Source of the DNA: Tritrichomonas musculus
Taxonomy: Eukaryota > Parabasalia > Tritrichomonadida > Tritrichomonadidae
Direction: 5' to 3'
Assembly (NCBI GenBank): GCA_039105265.1
Contig: JAPFFF010000003.1
Coordinates: forward strand, 4,464,001 to 4,528,000
DNA length: 64,000 nucleotides
Shown here one piece after another: positions 44,401-50,600 of the stretch (its first letter is position 1; each line of letters begins with the position of its first letter). The position numbers and the translations under genes were made by a program. The notes below the pieces were generated by a model that was not told the origin of the DNA, did not search any database, and was given only the letters and a program-made list of their open reading frames with translations.

Positions 44401-45492
44401 AATAATACTGAAAACTTTGACAAACCAAGTGAACTTCGCGAGGAGATCAATAAAAGGCTCTTTAAATTGGATAGTGAAGCTGATATTTCTAATGTCGAAG
44501 ATGAGTTTAATAAAATAATGGATTCAGAGCTTGATTCAAATAAGGATTCAGATTGTTTTCCATTCATTGCTGCTTTCTTATTGAACACAGCTAACTCAGT
44601 CCGTGTTGATTATAATCAAGGAAAAGATTTCACTAGTTGGGTTTCTATCTTCATTGAAATCTTGAAGAAACTCTATGCAAAAGAAGCAAAGAAGTCCTCA
44701 AAATCAAAGAAAAAGAAGAAATCCAATAAAGAAGAAAAAGGTGGAGAAAGAAAATTAACAATGGAATTGATGTTACACCAGTTAACCAGTTTTAATGAAT
44801 TAATTACATTAGCGCATGATTTCACCATTGGATATATGTTTATTCCACGTATTCCAAAGAAGAGCGAATTGGAGGCCTTTTATGATTCTCTTGTTTCAGG
44901 AGATATTCTTGACGATATCAAAGATTCTAATGAAGAATATCCAGCTAGCCGTCACGTATACACAGAAGAAGCTCATCTTGTCGGATTTATTTCAGATAAC
45001 TTTTCAAAAACAATGAAGGATAAAGAAATCACAATAATCCAAGCAAATGATTTGTTTAGAAATGAATTTACAACGTTATTAGCAAGACACAATTCATTGA
45101 ATTATAATGAAGATTATATAAAAGATTTCACATATGAATATCAGCCGTTTTCCCTCATATCTTCATTACAGCAATTCTTTATTCAATTTGGTGATTATTT
45201 ATTTGTGGAAGAAGGTGAAAAGGCTCTTTTCACTATTTCAGCCAAATTTACTGAAGAAGAAGATGGACTTAATTGCATTAAAAAGTTCATTAATGATAAT
45301 TACAAATTCTTGAAATTCAAAGAAGGTGAAAAAATTGATAAAAACATTCTTACTAGCATCATTTCAATGTTCTATCTTGAAACATATAACCAAATATATC
45401 AAGGATTGGTTGATCAAAATATTGACGATTTTGATCCATATGGTGGAGGTGAAGAAGAAGAAGAAGAAGAGGCCGAAGATCCTAAAGAGTGA
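35485..45492 (+). CDS. RNF213/mysterin-like giant AAA+ ATPase, without a RING finger
   Basis: A 3,335-residue protein. Two strong AAA+ modules are visible: module A with Walker A GETGSGKT (near residue 1502) and Walker B LFFFDEVNTAP (near 1651); module B with GKPGTSKS (near 2025) and QILEEIGHAD (near 2099). The stretch PQPFLNRFEKFNM (near 2478) is the sensor-type motif of RNF213. A weaker P-loop-like segment (PFPRTGKTH, near 930) marks an earlier degenerate module. This arrangement, the N-terminal helical arm of about 900 residues and the GLNRFEK-like motif fit RNF213, a dynein-like E3 ligase that coats lipid droplets and intracellular bacteria. The C-terminal third has no CxxC pairs, so no RING or RZ finger is seen; it ends in a Lys-rich stretch and an acidic EEEEEE tail. 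Midasin or dynein are less likely because only two modules are intact. Confidence 0.8.
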   Translation: MESGESFFTKIFGVKKDLNNAQKKSEIAKRISKFAKLKIPLKNFRSIVAQLENAKDNDKVKDYFESVKVDLGNSDEQKGSGLNDLIQMTRQDLDAAEDKIQKLNQLDPFISFLTLECKDNINGDINDFINLINSLKEEKSKVIDIMSIDTHPDKADIKKLLNLENAFKIPFNVFNRFLIKQLFKNNKIDSAGSLINAVEKIDQNCKDTVGLNALKKLSTQEFDHEIIKCTQDLMLKDQNKFSIIDTNDSNLVYKQIESNYLEFDKLSEDDKKFLHTVIIRVLHFENFNKLGNFFTDYFAAKDGNKDRFQDIECFINHFEKTEPLIREFSEFSTFCQNTSKDDLFNFQITKFMEEKNIKWPKLDKNIEIEQTSQFFTFWNCVSGLVSSCISDENNESPMITEMSEFLNDKNKFTKFQQKMQQAYIEPTNKKYYVIFESVMRMLIKSDIANKDSNFIKVSKNASDFLADEANRPEYYKVSTGFRALLDNEKKIISLLNTDKANAIIEEYKFVKKVIDGESTWEISFQNHIRLVEKDKITADFPKLRLIAAKLNIVMIETQNISNLEESMHSDKFVKFFQTAEALYSKMCILHQLKFDIADKVYKCDSMDTSKINKLINNFSNLTKAVDDFISNEYKDELCIFTKEQLFALYQLFNRYITDPKKGKSSDLGSIFSGTIISNYHDDFYDLFKREDFDAFILKDNFDDGDIEQFKKNLNDFSKVLKNIIVKLRTKSKKNFDEYVPQLRNTPNLDEYLIGGTVRCICLYPNCTNRDEYQEGEFSAKAQLHSMILYLLYRYRDPNINALPLPTQLLICSMSMTRSQIDSFLGYFNSMTANEIKCMFIVVSPIQLQPELYDYFISRLMNINETISQSRIVILYENEDYTRKPAFNDIIKEISVDHFKPVTKIEALKGLYTINGYYGIQSYYIYQPFPRTGKTHRILSHIYENFKGNHVYTRILVDEATTLTTLINRLNAIPKDPKGKSKIIIHFNVDGKCSTDFHLYIQNLAFFRSLNDGVSTPFVANNQMVFYFEFGSRPSFNHDQFIQDIFPIARYIEEIKIPETKEFFTYTEYVTKPHREIPNALEIDVKPFYRKYLIEAATIARLNYNEDSFLRVQKSALHVRYSDYIDYYQRLYDHLKAEPKDAYDDLLKMFENLPDKERLLISQISDVARVISRFKGPILSQTVYENEKGVGYNVRRFLVGLLIEAAITNCGLPYMPPMEGDKIIDSSEKDEQRLKRIKKFISRHGHMLTICNPAGSADDQTFSLIINEELDFINLLVELDYLPNDSPDVIKKLNENKIKKNDEKVKKINEIKNAIKSALNVVDPDWKKQECPDELFKILADILNLQYYEKDKYNITMVVDVWRSLSDNDRDELQKEWEKNIEKIKKDARDTHKIVYSQEIREIYKDPKNKDPNFLRRKKIWYDVQDQLLNEKLFDINEVEDKQNKQNTIFVSKNIYQFISNCEKYIQNADSLMLKYTLTSQNIKRFVHLVYRIYSNVPIVLMGETGSGKTFTLQFLSEIIGKNVELIHHVIDGGTKEESLRAFLNAKIQNLTNERSRKLKDKLKEAAEDPKTPAAIVASIQYLTKDDKVILSDFDDIKIRINEFIKDQDRKKLSQYDITVDEEVEGFKNYILFNLDKLYRDIELEQKSYLFFFDEVNTAPCQWFIKEIILDRYFEGKILPNYIHFVCAVNPSRRLNNSLENVLDALNPLYDDDSQDKRKNLVYKVGQMPESFVPYLFPADPNRNYGSYNSNSSDKKNDDEERDDEHNKKDLFDINLNSEFDVSIDKKVESEFSIMTYPFVTELASKDNFTKIGDKHHFSATNMFSTSFDYAFFNALFNDSKKSLVYSRSLTRVLSRINIFCCRLSHHVIYKDESFSSIRDPERCIRIMRWAYKFGIYEKLEDNLNFKKAIKRLRRAFIIGLSISFWIRLSDQKPSPHEDSFRKKFIDNVCEYWRKLLEWDAAAEVKESFPAPTFDEWKGIIKEECKKYVDLFVDNDECVSKNEALSENIWVSFICIMNNIPLWIIGKPGTSKSLALNIVINKLMSQNSRSEKITKCPPLVSQTFMCSNTTTTEAIMDQLGKIVDRSNMYNNNYIIRIQILEEIGHADMSRFKPLVCLHNIIDNGYPFRPGISIPVHLIGLSNYKMDSAKLNRGILLLRCSLNDDAIKKTASDIFKSTNLAWNQNDINYNEASDEKKITKYDKQIQEVALSYQDKYKNSDDKEDRPFIGLRDFYGLIQSLTKPLMSGKIKEKDILTIVRRNFSGIPFNKELRNEKTSGIIKSSMEKLFKDTDFGENNHFNKLILQNEKPDKEDAKNVTIYYKMSQLIEDNLNQEHRILKTPIFRHILISTTNAAALLILVQNKAIKLPHYEDKVDSPYELFFSTNMSNLPDAEWISNEIRRLTEIMYKGKIAVFIGKHPCFDSLYDIFNLRYQKEGGDEELFVALISYGGDSYPTLISSNFKAIIILESDVYKSLPQPFLNRFEKFNMTYKTELLPSEISRTENDIKSLKRKLQINNLSSAFGCYSDELLLSVFHIKNSINDETISTEQLMLLSIRPSALVHASRNDRSFTSELIESALYENADLHSSLLHLLHGYTKKASQLGSLSDHFYKVWRKNKGIKSIIMLPSFNNIDKITGYEFIRIDSSNSVDIDTRIKAEIRQKAKHEKPLIISILISQSKLSIEVILQYEFILESIKGWCVKEEKIVKQPIHTLILISMEHNIENLKINQSMEWPLLYLDTCYDYTIKTKNNEDLPLDVSQLLFSPIRTLVKGDDEESQDDESIDNGLIDMGELFTKARQSIIPCYTEDENKLIDSIIINNKKLFNFVIKRPIINLITKITDEESNHTAIEFITDDFHDLWSFKQITLLSSPPSSIIEFLSIKLVKVIGDIMGIIFELLLSGIDPRNPIDNDKTFMKADIFYFMMERPEFADLFFWILNGDSNQVYPIDHRFTFDIKLPGQLSFYKFIWQIATNINNTENFDKPSELREEINKRLFKLDSEADISNVEDEFNKIMDSELDSNKDSDCFPFIAAFLLNTANSVRVDYNQGKDFTSWVSIFIEILKKLYAKEAKKSSKSKKKKKSNKEEKGGERKLTMELMLHQLTSFNELITLAHDFTIGYMFIPRIPKKSELEAFYDSLVSGDILDDIKDSNEEYPASRHVYTEEAHLVGFISDNFSKTMKDKEITIIQANDLFRNEFTTLLARHNSLNYNEDYIKDFTYEYQPFSLISSLQQFFIQFGDYLFVEEGEKALFTISAKFTEEEDGLNCIKKFINDNYKFLKFKEGEKIDKNILTSIISMFYLETYNQIYQGLVDQNIDDFDPYGGGEEEEEEEAEDPKE

Positions 45493-45667
45493 AGATGATT
45501 TCATCAAGTTAAAATCCAATTATTTACCTGAAGTAAAGATGATTTCATAATTTTTTTTTTTTTTTTAAATTTAAAATCTTTTTATAATATATAAATTTAA
45601 ATAATGTATATGCACATCAGTTCTATATAGAGGTTTTTTTAACATATATAATAGTATGTAAATAATC

Positions 45668-46549
45668 TTATTTGAAGTGAAGATATCCTTCATTAAATTC
45701 GCTCAAAAGTCCCAAGAAATCTTCGATATCAAGATGGATTGGCCTTGATTCACTCAACATTAATTTATTTAAAACCTCCTGAATAAAAACATCGATAGAG
45801 GGAACTTCAGCTTCAATTTTGTTAAAAGCCATAAAATCTGTTCTATTTTGGTCCAACATTGCAAGAGTCTTTTTCTTCTTGAAGGTAGCTTGAAGTGTAC
45901 GATTTGGACGAGCAAAGCAAAGCTTAATTAAGCCATCCCATTCATCAAAATTAATATTTGGACGATTTTCACGTGGCTGAATTGTAATTACAGCACTATC
46001 AACTTTTGGAGCAGGAACGAAATTCTTTCTACTTACTGACATAACTTGTCTGACGTTAGCAAATAACTGAGCGTTAATTGCCAGACGTCCCCAGTTTTCA
46101 CTTCCTGGCCTTGATACAATTCTCTCTGCAAACTCTTTTTGAACCATTAAAACAGCTCTCCTAAAAGGATATTTTAAGAGTTTAAATACAATTGCACTTG
46201 AGATATTGTAAGGAATGTTTGATATGCAAAGATCGAATGGAGGCAAATCAACTTGAAGAATATCTGCATTAACAATTCGAATTTGTTTATTATTTTGAAA
46301 TCGCTTATTTAATTCAACAACCATACGTGGATCTTTTTCAACTGCAATAACATTACATCCACGAGAAATCATTTCTTGTGTCATATTACCAACACCAGGT
46401 CCGATTTCAAGAATCACATCTCCTGCGTGAGGTTCGCCATTATCAACAATATTTTTAACAACCAACTTAGATTTAAGCATATTTTGGCCAAGAGCATGAT
46501 TCATTTGGAAGAGACCAGCTTTTTTCACTGCTCTTTTAGCTTGAGTCAT
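45668..46549 (-). CDS. DIM1: 18S rRNA dimethyladenosine transferase (DIM1/KsgA family)
   Basis: A 293-residue SAM-dependent methyltransferase. Motif I is VILEIGPGVGNMT, the acidic motif II is AVEKDPRM, the motif-III aspartate lies in NADILQVDLP, and the catalytic motif IV is NIPYNISS, the NxPY signature of KsgA/DIM1. The C-terminal domain has VPAPKVDSAV and the FARPNRTLQATFKKK segment typical of eukaryotic DIM1. The enzyme dimethylates two adjacent adenosines in the 3' hairpin of 18S rRNA, and in yeast is also needed for pre-rRNA processing. The start at 46549 (MTQAKRAVKKAGLFQMN) matches the usual short basic N-terminus with no transit peptide. A TCATATCACATT run lies just upstream, a plausible initiator. 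Its stop is 175 bases from the stop of the AAA+ gene (convergent). Confidence 0.96.
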   Translation of the reverse strand: MTQAKRAVKKAGLFQMNHALGQNMLKSKLVVKNIVDNGEPHAGDVILEIGPGVGNMTQEMISRGCNVIAVEKDPRMVVELNKRFQNNKQIRIVNADILQVDLPPFDLCISNIPYNISSAIVFKLLKYPFRRAVLMVQKEFAERIVSRPGSENWGRLAINAQLFANVRQVMSVSRKNFVPAPKVDSAVITIQPRENRPNINFDEWDGLIKLCFARPNRTLQATFKKKKTLAMLDQNRTDFMAFNKIEAEVPSIDVFIQEVLNKLMLSESRPIHLDIEDFLGLLSEFNEGYLHFK

Positions 46550-46683
46550 TCTAAAATCTGGTCGTGTAATGTGATATGAAAACCAAAATTTTATTCATTA
46601 TCAATTTGAAATATATAAATACTATTTTAGAAAGTACATCAATATTTAAATTTTTTCAACTTAATAAGATTAAAGAGAAATAA

Positions 46684-47499
46684 TTATTGAAGAGAAGCGC
46701 ACATTTTATGATTCTTGAATTCATTCTTTGAGCAATTTGCAATTGCAAGTAATGCATCGCTCTTAGATTTAAAAGCTAGCTTTGCATACCCAGAAATTTT
46801 TTTGTCTGACATAAAAATTTCGCACTTTATTGGTTGAGAGTTATTATTGGGAGAAGCTGGTAATTGATCAGTAAAAAATTTTTTTAGTTCTATTTCATTC
46901 GTATCATAAGGAACATTTTCAACAAAAACATTGAATATTGGATTTTTTTGAATAATGTTTATGATGTCATTATTTTTCAGCCTTTCTACGTCTTTTGGTG
47001 CCATGTCCAATTCGATTATTTGATTTTCATATAAAAAGAGCGTGTTTGAAGTATCTAATCCAACTGAATCGCAAAATTGCTTAAAATATTTTTTAAATTT
47101 GCTATCTTTTTTCATTTCTATTGGTATTTTCCTATTTTCATGATCTTTGATTATAAATTGAATGTTCTGAGGATTTATTGCTTTTTCTTGGGCTAAAATT
47201 TTTGATTCGTGAGTGATTTTATTTTCTTTAATAGTTTTATCAAGATCAAGGATATGAGTTGTTCCGTTTGCTAAAGATAAGACAAAGTTAAAGTCTCGGA
47301 AAAAAGTATCATCATTCTCTTTTTTTATTTCATTGCAGAACATATCAGTTAGGTATTTTAATTTTTTGTCTTGATTCATTTTAAATTTAAATGAAACAGG
47401 CTTTGGTCCGTCTAAACAAATAGATACTTTGATTTTTGAGCTATCTGCGCTAGAATTTTGAGTTGTTTGATTGCTAGTTCTCTTTGGTGAATTCGACAT
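46684..47499 (-). CDS. Protein with ubiquitin/SUMO-like domains and an RRM
   Basis: A 271-residue protein beginning MSNSPKRTSNQTTQ. Residues about 25-110 form a ubiquitin-like beta-grasp (IKVSICLDGPKPVSFKFKM). A second, Rad60/SUMO-type domain follows at about 112-185 (IQFIIKDHENRKIPIEMKK, then NTLFLYENQIIELDM..DIINIIQ), and the C-terminal 80 residues are an RRM with RNP2 VFVENVPY and RNP1 SGYAKLAF. The SUMO-like part would not be processed, since no GG end is present. The frame is open 44 codons upstream, but that stretch is AT-driven and hydrophobic, so 47499 is preferred. The combination points to RNA metabolism or SUMO-like recognition; function is inferred. The gene lies 128 bases downstream of the USP7-like gene on the same strand. 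Confidence 0.7.
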   Translation of the reverse strand: MSNSPKRTSNQTTQNSSADSSKIKVSICLDGPKPVSFKFKMNQDKKLKYLTDMFCNEIKKENDDTFFRDFNFVLSLANGTTHILDLDKTIKENKITHESKILAQEKAINPQNIQFIIKDHENRKIPIEMKKDSKFKKYFKQFCDSVGLDTSNTLFLYENQIIELDMAPKDVERLKNNDIINIIQKNPIFNVFVENVPYDTNEIELKKFFTDQLPASPNNNSQPIKCEIFMSDKKISGYAKLAFKSKSDALLAIANCSKNEFKNHKMCASLQ

Positions 47500-47627
47500 A
47501 TTAATAGAAAAGTGAACTTCATTTTGACATATCATATAAAAAATTTTTACTTTTAAAAAAAAAAAAAATGAAAATAAAAATAGAGTTAGAAAAGGATTAC
47601 CTATAAAATAATATTTTATAAAATAAA

Positions 47628-50600
47628 TCATAATGGGTGTAGAAAGTCATCATTAGATTGACCGAATTCAGAATTTCTAGAATAATGCGACCAAGAAGGA
47701 TCATTCTGTCTATTTCTATTGTTTTGATCCCTTTGGTTTCGAGAATTTTCATCGTTTTCATGAAACTCACGAGTTGGCATTAATTTAAATGAATAAAGCA
47801 TGAAATGTGTAGATGGGAAATGTAGAATTGATCCAGCATCTGATGAAAATTCATTTTCTTGTTTATAAGAATCTGTAGATGATCTTTTATTTTTATACTT
47901 ATAAGAAGCTGGATCGCGGATAAAACCACAATTATCATTATCCTGCTTCTTTATCATAATTGGACAAGCTGTAATAGAAATTCTATTTGAAGATCTGTTT
48001 TTGGATAAATTTTGATTTGAAAGCATATTTAAATTTTGATTTGAATCTGTTTTTGGAGGAAATTCATTTTGTTCATTTCTAAATTTGTTCCTGTAGAAAT
48101 CCTCACTTTTCTGTGAATTTATAATATCATCGATATTGCTGTAATTGATGGGATTATTGCTATTTGACTCCATATTTGAACCTTCCATATTTGGAGCAAA
48201 ATCTTTAACTGATCCAAGTTTAAACGGTCTCTTTTTCATTGAATTGTCATTCATAATGTTTTGAACTTTACTGTTGTCATTATTGTTTGTATTGCTTGAA
48301 TAATTGTGTTGCTGATTTTCTGTCTGCTGTCTGCCGTATGAAAATACCTGAACATTTGATTGTTGTTGTGGAGGTGAGTTTTGTGCCTGAGAACGAATTT
48401 GTGGTTGTGGAAAATGCTGATTTTGTTGTTGTTGTTGCTGCTGCTGTTGTTGTTGAGCTTGGAATTGGGACTGTTGAGACTGATTTTGCTGTGAAGGCAT
48501 AAGTTGGTGTTGGAGAGAGTTTATTGAAGGCTGTGAAATATGCTGCTGATTTTTGAAAATATTCAATGAATTAATCACTTGTTGTGAGCCTTTAAAGTTC
48601 TGCTGTTGTTGTTGACTTTGCTGATTTGGTTGTTGTTGGATATGGCTTTGCTTGATTGAATGCTGCATTTGCATTAGAAGCTGTTGCTGACCATCAGACT
48701 GTATTTCTTGATTTTCTTGCACATGATTGTAAGGCGAAATTGAGCTGACCATCTCACGTCTTTGTTGAGCAGGATAAAATAACGAGTTATTATTCAATTG
48801 CATTAATTGACTAGAATGAATCTTATTACCAGCATTATCCTGTGATGAAATGATATGTTTATGAGCTGATCTGAAAGAAGGATCGTCATTGCTATTTTCA
48901 TTTTTATTATGAATCTTTTTAATCAAGGGAGCGTTATTTTGACCATTGATCAGCTTCATAAATTGTTCTTTTTCGTTATTGAAGTTATTATTTTTATAGT
49001 TTCCACTTTGATTAGCAGTATTATTATTACTATTACTGTTATTGTTGGAGTTGTCAGCCTGATATGATGATATTGTATTCTGCAATCTTTGGTGAATATG
49101 TGGACGTTTTCCAACCAACGCTGCTGCTTGTTGCGATAATAATAATGGATTTCCATGAAAATATGAACCATTGTTGTTTCCGAGAAAACGATTCATTGAT
49201 CCAGGTAAAAGTTGCATATTTGGAGTGAAATCTTGAGGAATGAAGCTTTTTTCTTCTGTTCTCTTCTTTTTCTTCTTTCCTCCTTTTGCTTGCTTTTTGA
49301 ATTTTTTGGATGAATAATTATCATCATCTTCATCATCTTCATTGTAGCCAATGTCGTAGTCCTCATCATCATCTATATTAATGTCATAATCAACAATGTC
49401 GTCGTCGTCGTCGTCTTCATCATCATCGTCGTCATAGTTGATTCCGCCATCAGATTGAAAATCACGATAATTAAATTTGGAACTTTCATCTTCGTTTTTG
49501 TAATCATTCTGATCAGATTCAATCTTTGGCTCTTCAACTTGAATCTTTTTTGCAGGAACAGTTTTTTTAACTGTGGAAACAGTTGTTTGTGAATTTTCAG
49601 TTGATTCACTATTATTATAATTTTTTTTATTTGTTTCTTTTTTGTCGTTTGTGTTCTCATCAACTTTTTTAGATTCATGATTTTTACTTGCATCTTCTTC
49701 TGCCTCATTTTTAGCAATATCGTGTTTTTTCGGTCGACCACGTCCTCTTTTTTCTTCAGTATTAGCATTTGTAGTGTTACTTGGTGGTGGTGGGGTTGGC
49801 GTATTTGAATTAGGGTTTGTTGTGTTTGTTGATGTTGGCTCATTTTGAGTATCACCGTCATCATCAGTTGTTGCTGTTATATTTGATGCGTTTCTTCTGT
49901 TTCGTTGTTCAGAGTAATAACTTTTAATCAATTCTTCTTTGTTGTAATTATAATCATCGAGTTGTGAATCACTCGAAAACATGGGAACAACGTTATTTGT
50001 ATAAAGTAAATGAATATCGTCATTTATTATTGATATTTGATTCATTTGGCATGAATTTTGTAACTTTTCTCTCATTTTGTTATCAATTAATTGTAATTTG
50101 TTTGCGTTAATTTTATTTGATGTTATTTGGTCAGTTATAAGTAAATGATCGTTATCGAAGTCTAATGCATGAGTATCATTATTATTATTATTATTATTTT
50201 CAGTTTCATTTTTAATATCATTATTAATATCATCTGTATTTTCTTCCTTTTTAGCAGTTGAAAAAGAAGAAGAAGCATTCTGTGTTGGATAAATTTGCGA
50301 TGAATAAGACAAGTTGTCAATGTTTGTCAATGGTCGAATAATCATCAATGTTTTATTATCTCTGTTAACTACAAATGAAGGTACAGAAGAAGTTTCGAAA
50401 TAAATAATGCGTTTATTATTATGACTGAATTTCTTCATTAATTGTGAATCATTTATGTTTCTTTGACAACCATTATCATCAATTGTATAAAATCTTGCAT
50501 CTTTGATATTCGAGATATGAATATTATTTTTAAAATCTAAAAAGGTATCATCTTTTTCAACACGAATGTCGATTTCTTTAATTTCTTTTCCATTAACAAT

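Noticed and set aside
47500-47631. Hydrophobic 44-codon start of the UBL-RRM gene as a signal anchor
   Set aside because: Translation of T/A-runs in the promoter gap; MSNSPKRTSNQ at 47499 is a more natural start.
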